DNA from: Goleter apudmare HA4340-LM2
GTDB lineage: Bacteria > Cyanobacteriota > Cyanobacteriia > Cyanobacteriales > Nostocaceae
NCBI GenBank assembly: GCA_019359495.1
Contig: JAHHHF010000064.1
Span: 237,875-301,874 of the forward strand
DNA length: 64,000 bases
Direction of reading: 5' to 3'
The notes beneath the pieces were generated by a model. The model did no database searches. It worked only from the letters and a program-made list of their open reading frames with translations, and was not told where the DNA came from. Shown piece after piece: positions 53,511 through 63,109 of this stretch (position 1 is the stretch's first letter; the number at the start of each line of letters is the position of its first letter). Both the position numbers and the translations under genes were made by a program.

Positions 53511-53778
53511 GTAGTGGACTGACACAACTAAAATGTTGCAAACAATTTGGGAGCATCCCAAATGTGTAAATTTATTTTTTTTGTAGTGCGGGCTTCTAGC
53601 CCGCTTCCTGGACATTAGGGAGCAAGATGCTCCCACTACAAATTTTATTTTTGCAAAATTGGGATGCTCCCAACAATTTTCTTGTGGTGCGGGCATCTTG
53701 CCCGCTAATTAGAACGGGCATTTTGCCAGTTCTACAAGAGATTGCTAATACACAAAATTAGCCTTGCCACGCCACTAC
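53511..53778. repeat. family A repeat, copy 4, containing MITE B
   Basis: The left end GTAGTGGACTGACACAACTAAAA and right end TTAGCCTTGCCACGCCACTAC are imperfect inverses. The 123-bp MITE at 53549-53671 is inserted with an 8-bp duplication (AACAATTT). About 8 bp to the left and 41 bp to the right (to TTCCTATA near 53819) are shared with the copy at 22218. Confidence 0.88.
53549..53671. mobile_element. 123-bp MITE, family B, copy 2 (inverted)
   Basis: Perfect ends GGGAGCATCCC and GGGATGCTCCC, flanked by AACAATTT on both sides (53541-53548 and 53672-53679). It is inverted relative to the other two copies and nested in a family A repeat. Uninterrupted family A copies keep the target as one run (compare GCAAAAAATTTTCTTG at 2950 and 22246). 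Confidence 0.93.
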
Positions 53779-53876
53779 ACATACTGAGATTTTTTCAGAT
53801 ATCAAATCGGATTCCTATAATAAATTAAGTAATATTTGTGGGTTTCGGGTGACGCATAATTATATTCGATGGATGT

Positions 53877-54110
53877 CTACTCATCACTCAGCGTTTCAAT
53901 CAACAAATCCACCTGCTGCTGTCGCTGCTGCAAAAAACTTTCACATTGACGCAAATACTCAACAGCCTGGACAAATTGATCAAAAACCTCTTCCAACTCC
54001 AACTCACCCGTCTCAATGCGAGCGATAATACCTTCAATTTCAGTCACCTTCGCCTCATAATTCCAGCCTGCTGCTGCATCAGAATTAGCAGCACTGTTAC
54101 GTTTAACCAT
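53877..54110 (-). CDS. xseB: exodeoxyribonuclease VII small subunit
   Basis: 77 residues. The family pattern is [29 protein letters not shown] then a coiled stretch ([17 protein letters not shown]). It joins XseA in exonuclease VII, which degrades single-stranded DNA. It overlaps the 3' end of xseA by 8 bp, giving coupled expression. The N-terminal 20 residues are variable and polar. Confidence 0.93.
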   Translation of the reverse strand: MVKRNSAANSDAAAGWNYEAKVTEIEGIIARIETGELELEEVFDQFVQAVEYLRQCESFLQQRQQQVDLLIETLSDE

Positions 54111-55371
54111 GCGAATCTCTGAGTCCTCCGCGCCTCTGCGGTTTGTTTATTTCCCTAACCTCCACTTTAACCTCACCCTGCCCCAACTGAATCACCAATT
54201 CATCCCCCACCTCCAACTCACCCGCAGCACGAATGATCGCCCCATTTTCCTGTCTCACCACTGCATAACCACGCTGCAACACCGCCTTCGGGTCGAGACT
54301 TGCCAACTTTTGCCGCAACAATTCCAAATGTTGACTAGCTTGCTGCGATCGCCTCGTTGTCGCTTGCAGCAATTGCTGACGCTTCCAAGTGATCCTTTCC
54401 ACCTCTTGCTGCACTTGCCGATCTAGGCGTAAATGCCGCAAACGGTTTTGTAATACTTGCAATTGATTTTGAGCATTCTGCCCTGAGTGCAGCACCGCCT
54501 GACGTAAAGCCGTGACACGCTGCCGATGCTGATCATACAATTCTGACAATGCCGGAACAACCGTTTCCGCCGCCGCCGTGGGTGTATGCACACAGGCATC
54601 AGCAACCAAATCTGTCAAAGATTCATCTCGTTGATGACCAATACCTGTAATTACTGGTATCGAACAACTAGCAACAGACCTAACCACTCGTTCATCATTA
54701 AAGCAAGCCAACTCCTCAACCGCACCGCCACCCCGCGATAAAATTAGCACCTCGGCGCGACCATCTCGTTCTACGCGTGCAATCGCTTTTACTATGGAAT
54801 CTGGCGCTTGCTCACCCTGTACTGTGGCTGGCGAAAATAACACTTGTAAACCTGGATACCGTTGCCTGAGTGTTTTTTGGATATCACCCCAAGCCGCCGC
54901 CGTAGGCGAAGTGACAACAGCGATCGCGTGGGGATGAGGAGGAAGCGATCGCTTTCTGGCAGAATCGAACAACCCTTCAGCCAGTAAACGGTTGCGGAGT
55001 TGTTGATAGCGTAGCGCCTGTAAACCCGCACCCGCCGGCAAAGCCTGCCATACTGACAGTTGATACTCTCCCCTCTGGGGATACAGGCGGATACTACCCA
55101 AGATAATTAATTGCTCACCAGGAATTGGTATCTGTGCCAGCTTTACCAATTGACTATTCCACACCACACACTTAATTCCTGCTGTCCCATCTGGATCTTG
55201 CAGGGTGAAAAACAACCCACTGCGATGGTGGTTAGCACTAGAAACCTCTCCAGTTACCCAAACTTGCCGCAATTGCTCATCTTGTTCTAACAGCAAGCGG
55301 ATATAATCAGTTAACCCAGCTACTGAAAGAGCTGTATCGGTAATGATAGCGTTGGGCAGGTCAAAAGTCAT
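54103..55371 (-). CDS. xseA: exodeoxyribonuclease VII large subunit
   Basis: 422 residues, normal length. The N-terminal OB fold ([23 protein letters not shown], then IKCVVWNSQ) is followed by the catalytic domain ([55 protein letters not shown]) and a long coiled coil. It forms exonuclease VII with XseB and acts in mismatch and damage repair. The ATG at 55371 starts right at the conserved region. Confidence 0.96.
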   Translation of the reverse strand: MTFDLPNAIITDTALSVAGLTDYIRLLLEQDEQLRQVWVTGEVSSANHHRSGLFFTLQDPDGTAGIKCVVWNSQLVKLAQIPIPGEQLIILGSIRLYPQRGEYQLSVWQALPAGAGLQALRYQQLRNRLLAEGLFDSARKRSLPPHPHAIAVVTSPTAAAWGDIQKTLRQRYPGLQVLFSPATVQGEQAPDSIVKAIARVERDGRAEVLILSRGGGAVEELACFNDERVVRSVASCSIPVITGIGHQRDESLTDLVADACVHTPTAAAETVVPALSELYDQHRQRVTALRQAVLHSGQNAQNQLQVLQNRLRHLRLDRQVQQEVERITWKRQQLLQATTRRSQQASQHLELLRQKLASLDPKAVLQRGYAVVRQENGAIIRAAGELEVGDELVIQLGQGEVKVEVREINKPQRRGGLRDSHG

Positions 55372-55493
55372 TCAAGATGCCTGAAAGCATTTGTGCTGGA
55401 GAAATTCTAGCATTTTTAATCACAACTAATTTTTTCAGATGATTAAGCCTAGTATTACAAATACAATTATTTTAATCATGGTTTCTTGGGAGA

Positions 55494-55597
55494 TATAGCA
55501 ATTCTCGGTTTCGTAAGGTACACCCGTAGGGGTACGGCACTGTTCCCTACACGCGACGATATAATCTTGTACCGCATCTGAATGGGAAACGCTATAT
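55494..55597. repeat. possible small element with ATATAGC ends
   Basis: GATATAGC on the left and GCTATATATC on the right are near inverses; the interior contains a CCCGTAGGGG-type palindrome. It resembles the TATAGC-ended stretch near 22391-22566. Non-coding. The ends are short, so this is tentative. Confidence 0.4.
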
Positions 55598-55661
55598 ATC
55601 TCCAAATTATTAAATGATATTATTTGCGATTAAAGATTGGTCAAATACTTTGTATCTTCAG

Positions 55662-55784
55662 GGGAGCATCCCAATTTTACAAAAATAAAATTTGTAGTGG
55701 GAGCATCTTGCTCCCTAATGTCCAGAAAGCGGGCTAGAGAGCCATCACTACAAAAAAATAAATTTACACATTTGGGATGCTCCC
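55662..55784. mobile_element. 123-bp MITE, family B, copy 3
   Basis: Perfect ends GGGAGCATCCC and GGGATGCTCCC with a 9-bp direct repeat TATCTTCAG on both sides (55653-55661 and 55785-55793). Nearly identical to the copy at 18874 and in the same orientation. It lies in the ilvA upstream region. Confidence 0.93.
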
Positions 55785-55926
55785 TATCTTCAGTTTATCC
55801 AAATCAGCCTACTCGCCTATATTCAAATTAGGCCTGTTGATAGAGTAATCAAGACTAATTTTGAGTGCCTTCCTATGTCCTCGCTTCGCTGGTGACTCGC
55901 TAATAAATAAATCTAATATTTCTCTC

Positions 55927-56027
55927 ATATAGCAATCCTATTTCAGTTGTGAAAAATATCGGTTTTGACTGTTGACTGTCAACAACCCTACATGTAAGAT
56001 TTTGCAAATCATTTAGGATTGCTATAT
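55927..56027. repeat. 101-bp MITE-like repeat with 14-bp inverted ends
   Basis: ATATAGCAATCCTA at the left and TAGGATTGCTATAT at the right are perfect inverses. It is non-coding and ends about 105 bp before the ilvA start, so it may affect that gene's leader. Confidence 0.75.
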
Positions 56028-56132
56028 GTTTCCAAAATTTTAGTGAATTATCAACAATCGAGTATCTGTCAAACAGGTACACAAATTGCCGTAGAATTAA
56101 ACTCCATCTGGCATCCCCAACCTGTTGACCCC

Positions 56133-57644
56133 ATGTATTGCGACTATCTAGTACAAATTCTGACTGCTCGTGTATATGATGTTGCTCAAGAAACACCTTT
56201 AGAATATGCGCCAAATCTCTCTGCAAGATTAAATAACCAGCTGCTGCTCAAGCGGGAAGATATGCAATCAGTCTTTTCCTTTAAGTTGCGGGGTGCGTAT
56301 AACAAGATGGTGAACTTGCCGCCGGATTTGCTGGCACTAGGTGTAATTGCAGCATCCGCAGGCAACCATGCCCAAGGCGTCGCCCTGAGTGCGAGTCGTC
56401 TGGGAACACGAGCGATGATTGTTATGCCTGTGACTACACCCCAGGTGAAGGTAGATGCAGTCAAAGCAAGGGGGGGAGAGGTAATTTTGCATGGGAATAC
56501 TTATGATGATGCCTATGCTCACGCCCGTCAACTAGAAGCAGAGAAGGGACTTACCTTCATTCATCCCTTTGATGATCCGGATGTGATTGCTGGACAAGGC
56601 ACAATTGGTATGGAAATTTTGCGGCAATACCAGCAACCCATCCATGCAATTTTTGTGGCAATTGGTGGCGGTGGTTTAATTGCGGGAATTGCGGCTTATG
56701 TCAAACGGTTGCGTCCAGAAATTAAGATTATTGGCGTGGAACCGATGGATGCTGATGCCATGAATCAATCCTTGAAGGCTGGGCATCGGGTACGATTATC
56801 TCAGGTGGGCTTATTTGCCGATGGTGTGGCGGTGCGAGAAGTGGGTGAAGAAACCTTCCATTTGTGTCAGCAGTATGTCGATGAAATTATTTTGGTGGAT
56901 ACAGATGACACCTGTGCCGCTATTAAAGACGTATTTGAGGATACGCGATCAATTTTAGAACCTGCCGGCGCATTAGCGATCGCAGCTGCTAAAGCCTACG
57001 CAGAACGTGAGCAAATCCAAGGAGAAACCTTAATTGCTGTCGCTTGCGGTGCTAACATGAACTTTGACCGATTGCGCTTTGTGGCAGAACGCGCTGAATA
57101 TGGTGAACGCCGTGAAGCCATCTTTGCAGTCACGATTCCGGAAGAACCGGGTAGTCTGTGCAGGTTTTGTGAATGTCTTGGCAACCGCAACTTAACTGAG
57201 TTTAACTATCGCATTGCCGATCAAACCACCGCCCATATTTTCTTGGGGATGCAAATTCAAAACCGTGCTGATGCAGTCAAGATGGTAGAAACCTTTGAAA
57301 ACTGCGGATTCCAAACCATCGACCTCACCGATGACGAACTGACAAAATTACATCTACGGCACATGGTGGGTGGACACTCACCCTTAGCACATAATGAATT
57401 ACTCTACCGTTTCGAGTTTCCCGAACGCCCTGGTGCATTAATGAAATTTGTTGGTTCCATGAGTCCCGACTGGAATATCAGCATGTTTCACTACCGCAAC
57501 AACGGCGCTGACTATGGGCGGATTGTCGTGGGTATCCAAGTACCACCCCACGAAATGCCAGAGTGGCAGGCATTCCTCGATACCCTTGGCTATCGCTATT
57601 GGGATGAAAGCCAGAACCCAGCATACAAGCTGTTTTTAGGGTAG
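56133..57644 (+). CDS. ilvA: threonine ammonia-lyase (threonine dehydratase)
   Basis: 503 residues from the ATG at 56133; the frame runs back to 56019 into a repeat but this start gives the usual IlvA length. PLP-lysine in SVFSFKLRGAYNKM, Gly-rich loop IGGGGLIAG, then two C-terminal ACT-like regulatory domains (VTIPEEPGSLCRFCECLG and FEFPERPGALMKFVGSM). It makes 2-oxobutanoate from threonine, the first step to isoleucine, and is usually inhibited by isoleucine. Long biosynthetic form, not the short catabolic one. Confidence 0.95.
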   Translation: MYCDYLVQILTARVYDVAQETPLEYAPNLSARLNNQLLLKREDMQSVFSFKLRGAYNKMVNLPPDLLALGVIAASAGNHAQGVALSASRLGTRAMIVMPVTTPQVKVDAVKARGGEVILHGNTYDDAYAHARQLEAEKGLTFIHPFDDPDVIAGQGTIGMEILRQYQQPIHAIFVAIGGGGLIAGIAAYVKRLRPEIKIIGVEPMDADAMNQSLKAGHRVRLSQVGLFADGVAVREVGEETFHLCQQYVDEIILVDTDDTCAAIKDVFEDTRSILEPAGALAIAAAKAYAEREQIQGETLIAVACGANMNFDRLRFVAERAEYGERREAIFAVTIPEEPGSLCRFCECLGNRNLTEFNYRIADQTTAHIFLGMQIQNRADAVKMVETFENCGFQTIDLTDDELTKLHLRHMVGGHSPLAHNELLYRFEFPERPGALMKFVGSMSPDWNISMFHYRNNGADYGRIVVGIQVPPHEMPEWQAFLDTLGYRYWDESQNPAYKLFLG

Positions 57645-57725
57645 GATCGATGCTGCGGCTGGCTGCGTCTACTGTAACTTGCACTAAAAAATGAACATTT
57701 TTTCCTGAGCCTTGTTCTGAGACAA

Positions 57726-59192
57726 TTACACTGTTAATTCTGCAATTACTTGGTCAAAGTTGCGGGTGTATACTTCTTGGCTATATTGTTGCCACTGTTT
57801 GTCTGATGAGTTAGGAAACTGTGTCAATGTAGCTTCTTGTATATATTCCATAAATGGGCGACGAAGACGCTCATATTTCTTGAAGGCTGTGGCTATAGCT
57901 TGCTTGTGATCCCAATAATTTGCTTTAGCAATATTATTAATTAATGTTGTAACTGTCATGGCGTCTTCCAAGCCTTGATTAGCTCCTTGAGCCATAAAAG
58001 GAGGCATACCATGTGCGGCATCACCGACTAAAATAATTCGTCCTGCACTCCAGGCTAGGGGCATATTCTCATCAACAGCAGCGCGATGAATGTAATACGG
58101 TCGTTGCAGCATATTTTCTGGAGGAGATAGCTGCACTAATTGTTTAATTTCATCGGGAAAACTTGCTTTTTCTAACTCTTGCAAAGCTAAGTTAATCAAA
58201 TCATTGCCAGACTTTCCTTGCAGTGAGTTTAACGGTACAGGCAGATGTAATAAATAGCCAATACTCTGTCTGTTAATTAACAAAATTCTCGGACATTTAC
58301 TAAAAGCGCGCTCGCTTGCTAGCTCATAATTAGTTACTGTTAAAATTGGTGAGCCTGCAAAAAATTTCTCTTCAAGATGCGATCGCAGTTCGTTTGGTAT
58401 GCTGGGTACTTCTCTACAATATATTGCGGCAAACCCAGAATATTCTGGTTTGGCAAAAGTTTGGGAAGAGCTATCTGCATAAATTACTCTCCGAACTGTA
58501 GAGTTAATACCGTCTGCGGCAACAGCTATTTTCGCTCGGAATGATTTTGTGACTGATTGTTGAGAGACGCTGTCTAAATTTGGGGATAATGTCTCATGAT
58601 CTTTTTGTCCATCTGCCCAATATGCATAGGGGTTAGCTTCTGCACTAGCATCAGAAATGCAATCGAGTCGGACGCATCCTGATTCTGGCTCATCGACAAC
58701 ATTGATACAACGATGATTAGGCTTAACTTGGTCTTCGGGAAGCAGTTTTCTGAGAGTAGTCTGCAAATCATACCAAGAAATTGAAACTCGTCCCTCACCA
58801 TAACTTTTAAACCAAGCATCAAAACTCAAAGAAAATGACCTAACCATTTTTCCCTGTAAGTTTCTAGAAACCCATTCTTGAGAAGGTTTTGGGGGATTTT
58901 TATCAGTGACTTTGGCGGTTTTCTCGTCATCAGATTGCTGGGAATTAACGAAAGTAAGACTCGCTGTTTTGACTGCTTCATAAGCGTTTGGATCTACATA
59001 TTTCAAAGCTTTTAAACCATTAGGTAGAAGATCCACAACTTGGCCAACCTGACGAAAAGCACGAGCTTGGTCTATTACAAGAATATTGTCAATACCACGT
59101 TTGCGTAAACCAATGGCTGTGGCTAAACCAACAGGCCCAGCACCAACTATGACAACATCATAGATTTTATTTTGGCTGTGTGGAATATTCAT
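57726..59192 (-). CDS. FAD-dependent monooxygenase
   Basis: 488 residues from the ATG at 59192 (MNIPHSQ). The FAD-binding motif is DVVIVGAGPVGLATAIGLRKRG at the N-terminus; the second FAD motif is IILVGDAAHGMPPFMAQGANQGLEDA near residue 395. This is the aromatic hydroxylase/UbiH/zeaxanthin epoxidase-like class. An unusual polar segment near 90-110 (NSQQSDDEKTAKVTDKNPP) is an insertion. The substrate is unknown. Neighbours prmA (same strand) and ilvA (convergent) give no clue. Confidence 0.88.
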   Translation of the reverse strand: MNIPHSQNKIYDVVIVGAGPVGLATAIGLRKRGIDNILVIDQARAFRQVGQVVDLLPNGLKALKYVDPNAYEAVKTASLTFVNSQQSDDEKTAKVTDKNPPKPSQEWVSRNLQGKMVRSFSLSFDAWFKSYGEGRVSISWYDLQTTLRKLLPEDQVKPNHRCINVVDEPESGCVRLDCISDASAEANPYAYWADGQKDHETLSPNLDSVSQQSVTKSFRAKIAVAADGINSTVRRVIYADSSSQTFAKPEYSGFAAIYCREVPSIPNELRSHLEEKFFAGSPILTVTNYELASERAFSKCPRILLINRQSIGYLLHLPVPLNSLQGKSGNDLINLALQELEKASFPDEIKQLVQLSPPENMLQRPYYIHRAAVDENMPLAWSAGRIILVGDAAHGMPPFMAQGANQGLEDAMTVTTLINNIAKANYWDHKQAIATAFKKYERLRRPFMEYIQEATLTQFPNSSDKQWQQYSQEVYTRNFDQVIAELTV

Positions 59193-59277
59193 ACACAAAT
59201 GGTGGATAACAACTTATCAAGTAAAATACCATTTCCGCCGCTACAGCTACTGTAATCAGCCGGACATGCCTACTTGC

Positions 59278-60225
59278 TTAATTTAAACGATAAGCAAGTG
59301 CCACCCATTCATGGCATCGTACACAATCAATGACCTCAAATCCTGCTGTTATTAATGCCTCAGTCACACTTTCCTCATGATCAGTGGTAAAGCCAGCTGT
59401 AATCAATAGTCCTTTGTGGCTATCAGTTTGACGCAGTGCTTGATAGTAATCATGGGCGATCGCAATATGTATTCGTGCGAGAATATTGGCAACGATGAGG
59501 TCAAAGGTGTTGACACTCTCAATTTTAGGTACATTATTGACGCTATCTCCGCCCATCCAATACCCCATGTCGCTACCAGATCCTAAACTCCCTTGCATGA
59601 CTTGCACTTGCTGTTCTACGCCATTGAGATGTACAGTCTCCTGAGTGGCTTGGACAGCAATACCGTCATTATCTAACGCTAAAACCTTTGCCCCGAGTTT
59701 GGCGATCGCTACACTCAAAATACCAGAACCTGATCCCAAGTCAAGGACATTCATTGTGGGGAGGATATGTCGTTCTAGCAGTTGCAGACTCAAAATGGTG
59801 GCTGGGTGTAAACCACTACCGAAGGCGAGGGTTTTTTGTAATTTGATCACCACCTCATCTGCTACCTGAGATTGATCATCTGCATCCGGCGCCAGCACTA
59901 CGAACCGCTTCCCAATGCGATGAATCAAGGGTTTGAAGATGTCTGCGTTTGGTAGTTTTTCTGCCACTATAGTTGTTTCAATTGCAGTAGTTAATCCTGT
60001 ACGATGCAAAGGCGATAGCAAATTGACAATTTTCTCTCTACGCACTCGCGCCTGGGTATCTTCGGGTATATACAGCCGAATAGTAAATGTCCATTGGGAA
60101 TCTGGGACATCTTGAACATATTCCGTAATTTGAATATCGGCAATTTGAATAGTCTCAGCTAACAGCGTACAAACCCAATCCACCGCCTCATGTGTGGTAT
60201 TAAGGCTGAGTTCTATCAACGGCAT
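59278..60225 (-). CDS. prmA: ribosomal protein L11 methyltransferase
   Basis: 315 residues, usual for PrmA. The N-terminal substrate-recognition domain (about 1-120) is followed by the SAM domain with VLDLGSGSGILSVAIAKLGAKVLALDND and DLIVANILARIH, the PrmA-type motif. It trimethylates ribosomal protein L11. A GFTTDHEESV-like segment and CHEWVALAYR lie at the C-terminus. The ATG at 60225 fits. Confidence 0.94.
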   Translation of the reverse strand: MPLIELSLNTTHEAVDWVCTLLAETIQIADIQITEYVQDVPDSQWTFTIRLYIPEDTQARVRREKIVNLLSPLHRTGLTTAIETTIVAEKLPNADIFKPLIHRIGKRFVVLAPDADDQSQVADEVVIKLQKTLAFGSGLHPATILSLQLLERHILPTMNVLDLGSGSGILSVAIAKLGAKVLALDNDGIAVQATQETVHLNGVEQQVQVMQGSLGSGSDMGYWMGGDSVNNVPKIESVNTFDLIVANILARIHIAIAHDYYQALRQTDSHKGLLITAGFTTDHEESVTEALITAGFEVIDCVRCHEWVALAYRLN

Positions 60226-60386
60226 ATCTCTTCCTCTGGTGTAGCTGCATCGCTGGAAAACAACTTTTCAATCCTAACTGAATTTATGTACCTAATATGG
60301 ATTTAAGCCTTCTGATAGTGTGTGCTTCCCGACCAAGAAGTTTAGGCTGGGAGAGTGCATAATTTAATACCGTGGAGAAAATTGCT

Positions 60387-60605
60387 ATGTCTAGCGGTCA
60401 TGCCAGTCATAAAGGTACTTCCGACAAACCTAACACGAACACTGAAGGTCGCTTGGATGATGCTGCTGACAAATCTGTCAATCCTGAGGATTTATTACTA
60501 GAAGGCGCAACCACAAATACGACTAGAACTCAAGAATTTGTTGATTATCCTCCTGCTACTCAACGTCCAGGAGAAGAGTTGAAGAGCGAAAACAAAGATC
60601 AATAA
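60387..60605 (+). CDS. small hydrophilic hypothetical protein
   Basis: 72 residues from the ATG at 60387, with GGAG ten bases upstream; an upstream GTG at 60372 is in frame. Polar, rich in Thr, Asn, Asp, Glu and Ser, with no hydrophobic core, so probably disordered (HASHKGTSDKPNTNTEGRL). No family recognised. Confidence 0.6.
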   Translation: MSSGHASHKGTSDKPNTNTEGRLDDAADKSVNPEDLLLEGATTNTTRTQEFVDYPPATQRPGEELKSENKDQ

Positions 60606-60718
60606 GAGTTCTAGTAGTGAAATTTGATGGCTAAGAGCTAATAGCTCAACTCTGCTAAAGTAGACTCAAAAGCATACAAGTCTACTTTAGTATATTTAGA
60701 TAATGGAGTTAAGAATTA

Positions 60719-60892
60719 ATGCCCAAAGCAGACGGCTACACTCCTTTAAAACTTGCTTTTTTGTGTATAGACAATAATAGCGATCGCCCATCTTTTCAAC
60801 AACAAGTAGACAAAATTATCCGGGTAATTTACAAAAAGATGGTCTACTCTAGTGAGAGATGTTGGAGAGAAAATAGTGAAGAGTCTGGGTAA
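60719..60892 (+). CDS. small ORF overlapping next gene
   Basis: 57 residues, ATG with GGAG about eleven bases upstream. Sequence parts: PKADGYTPLKLAFLCIDNNS and QQVDKIIRVIYKKMVYSS. Its end overlaps the start of the gene at 60876 by 17 bp in another frame. It could be translated and coupled to that gene, or be a remnant of a longer N-terminus lost by frameshift. No family recognised. Confidence 0.4.
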   Translation: MPKADGYTPLKLAFLCIDNNSDRPSFQQQVDKIIRVIYKKMVYSSERCWRENSEESG

Positions 60893-61301
60893 AAAAAGAT
60901 TAGAAGCTGTCTTGGCGATCGCCACTTACTCTGTGGGTAGTGGTACGGCATCAGCAGCACCAACTCCTGGTGGGGAAATTCCTAAGCAAATTCTGCTATC
61001 TGCGGCGGATGTTCTCATGTACACCAGCATCTGGAAAATCTATTTTGAAGAGGATTTATCCCAGAAGGCACTTGTGGAAATATTGACAGAGTTGGGTTTA
61101 GTCACAGTTGCAGCCGCAGGGACGGCTTACGTTGTTGGTAAAGCAACTTCAGCTATCCTCAAAGAAATTACCAACTGGACTGGACCTTTAGGATGGGGTG
61201 TGACAGCTGTGATCGCAGGTTCTCTGAGTGGTCTATTTGGAGTTGCTTGGGCTATTTATTGCGATCGTGTTTATTCTCAAAGAGCACCTCAATCTTTGTA
61301 A
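60876..61301 (+). CDS. hypothetical membrane-associated protein
   Basis: About 141 residues from a GTG at 60876, chosen because GGAGAG lies six bases upstream; an in-frame GTG at 60852 has none. Ala/Gly-rich hydrophobic stretches occur at about 15-35, 70-100 and 108-130 (LGLVTVAAAGTAYVVGKA, WGVTAVIAGSLSGLFGVAWAIYC), suggesting two or three membrane helices with small-residue packing. It ends at a bidirectional terminator. Function unknown. Confidence 0.6.
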   Translation: MKSLGKKRLEAVLAIATYSVGSGTASAAPTPGGEIPKQILLSAADVLMYTSIWKIYFEEDLSQKALVEILTELGLVTVAAAGTAYVVGKATSAILKEITNWTGPLGWGVTAVIAGSLSGLFGVAWAIYCDRVYSQRAPQSL

Positions 61302-61304
61302 TTT

Positions 61305-61338
61305 AATACAGTTCAGTTAAGCCTAGGTGAACTGTATT
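61305..61338. terminator. bidirectional hairpin terminator
   Basis: AATACAGTTCA pairs perfectly with TGAACTGTATT (11 bp), with TTTAAT flanks. It lies between convergent genes ending at 61301 and 61344. Confidence 0.8.
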
Positions 61339-61343
61339 GCTCT

Positions 61344-63047
61344 TTAATAGGGAGACAAAACAGTTCCCAGTCTTTCATATCCTAAGCGATCGCTCACTTG
61401 ACCTTTACAAACTACCCGCACGCCATTAATATAAACCGCTTGCACAATTTCATCAGAACCACGCTTCACCATCCGAGGTTCGCCATCCAACAAGGGATCT
61501 GATATTAGCACTTGGGGACTAATTGGCTGGTTTAAAGCCTTGGGATCAAGTAAAACTATATCGGCTTTCGCACCGACTTTCACAACTCCTGTATCGAGAC
61601 GAAACCATTGGGCGGGTTCTCCGGTAACACGATAAATCGCCGCCTCTGGTGAAAGAAAATTGGTTGTTACTGCTTGCTTGAGTAAAGATAAAGCACCATC
61701 ATAGTAGCCCAGGTTACGCACATGAGCACCAGCATCAGTAAAACCAGGGAAAATATAAGGATGCTGCATCATCGCCAAACGAGGTTTTAAGCGATCGTTA
61801 GCACCTGTCGCCACCCAGCGCAAATCTGTATCATAATTCTGCAACGCTTGGATAAAGAAATCTAGTGGTTCCTGTTGCTTTTGATGGGCAATGTCTGCAA
61901 AACTCAAACCTTGCCAACTCACTTCAGGACAGTCAACAACTGCCATCAAATCTAACTGCCGATGGAACGATTTATGCTTGTCATTGAGCCATTCTTGGCG
62001 AAACTGACGGCGAAAAACTTCCGATTGCCACAGTTTTTCCCGTTCCTTTCGTGATTGACAGCCATTTATCTGTGCGCCTGTAGGAAATTCTTCAAATAAG
62101 GGGCTGACAGGGCCATCAGAGTAGATTGTGAAAGGTTCAGTGAGCGTTTGAAAGCGCACATTACCATTGAGAAAGCGGTTCCAGATCAACAAGATAGGGG
62201 AAAATATTCGCCATAGATTGCGATCGTGTACAACATCCAAAGCTGAGAGGATAGTCAGCCGTAGTGGTTTCCCAAACCCCGATCCCATACGCAGAATGTC
62301 CACAAAGGAGCCTAGCTTTTGTAAGTTAGGTGTGACTTGAAAAACTAGATCCCGTTGCCGGCAGAGTTTAGCTAGCATGGCATATTCTGGAAATTTGGCA
62401 TGTTGCGAGGGAATAGTACAGCCTTGCCATTCGCCACTCATGCGATGCCAAGGAAACATATCAATAGAAACGCCGACAAATCCAGCATCTAAAGCATCTG
62501 CCGTAATTCGCTGCATGATTTTTAGATCAAATTTACTTGGTGGAACCGTTAAACTGCGTTCCAATCCCATCACATAAGCGCGTAAGGCACTATGGCCAAA
62601 CAAGGGTGCAACGTTGGGGCCAAGGGGTAACTGTTGTAAATGCTGCAAATATTCTGCTGGTGTCTGCCAAGAAAATGACTTTTTTAGCCATTTGGCAATC
62701 AAGCGGTGAGGAAGCGTCTCCACCCTCTGAAAAATGTCTGCCAGCATTTGCGGTTCACCAATGGCGATCGACAAACTACAATTACCAATGACAACGCTGG
62801 TAACACCATGACGCACCGATTCACTCAGTCCCGGAGCCATCTCTAACTCTAAATCGTAGTGGGTGTGAATATCAATAAATCCCGGCGTCACCCACAAGTT
62901 AGAAGCATCAACCACTTTGCGGGCTTCAACAGATAAAGAGGGGGCAATTGTTGCAATCCGTCCATATCTAATCCCCACATCTCTGCGAACAGGTGCAGAT
63001 CCCAAGCCATCGAAAATTAACCCGTTTTGAATCAGCAAATCCAACAT
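61344..63047 (-). CDS. N-acyl-D-amino-acid deacylase-type amidohydrolase
   Basis: 567 residues. Amidohydrolase signs: LLIQNGLIFDGLGSAPVRRDVGI at the start, the metal site TPGFIDIHTHYDLE near residue 60, GVTSVVIGNCSLS near 90, and GFTDAGAHVRNLGYYDG near 445; the C-terminal KVGAKADIVLLDPK is the usual composite domain. This is the D-aminoacylase/dihydroorotase-like branch (Amidohydro_3). It may hydrolyse N-acyl-D-amino acids; the true substrate is not known. The ATG at 63047 opens the first conserved strand. Confidence 0.85.
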   Translation of the reverse strand: MLDLLIQNGLIFDGLGSAPVRRDVGIRYGRIATIAPSLSVEARKVVDASNLWVTPGFIDIHTHYDLELEMAPGLSESVRHGVTSVVIGNCSLSIAIGEPQMLADIFQRVETLPHRLIAKWLKKSFSWQTPAEYLQHLQQLPLGPNVAPLFGHSALRAYVMGLERSLTVPPSKFDLKIMQRITADALDAGFVGVSIDMFPWHRMSGEWQGCTIPSQHAKFPEYAMLAKLCRQRDLVFQVTPNLQKLGSFVDILRMGSGFGKPLRLTILSALDVVHDRNLWRIFSPILLIWNRFLNGNVRFQTLTEPFTIYSDGPVSPLFEEFPTGAQINGCQSRKEREKLWQSEVFRRQFRQEWLNDKHKSFHRQLDLMAVVDCPEVSWQGLSFADIAHQKQQEPLDFFIQALQNYDTDLRWVATGANDRLKPRLAMMQHPYIFPGFTDAGAHVRNLGYYDGALSLLKQAVTTNFLSPEAAIYRVTGEPAQWFRLDTGVVKVGAKADIVLLDPKALNQPISPQVLISDPLLDGEPRMVKRGSDEIVQAVYINGVRVVCKGQVSDRLGYERLGTVLSPY

Positions 63048-63109
63048 GATTTTTTAGTTTTTCTCTGAACACTGATCGCTTTACTTGGATGATGGGTGGT
63101 TCCTGTTTC

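Noticed and set aside
56019..56132. Longer N-terminus for IlvA
   Set aside because: The first codons lie in a repeat end and give a polar extension not found in the family; the ATG at 56133 gives the usual 503 residues.
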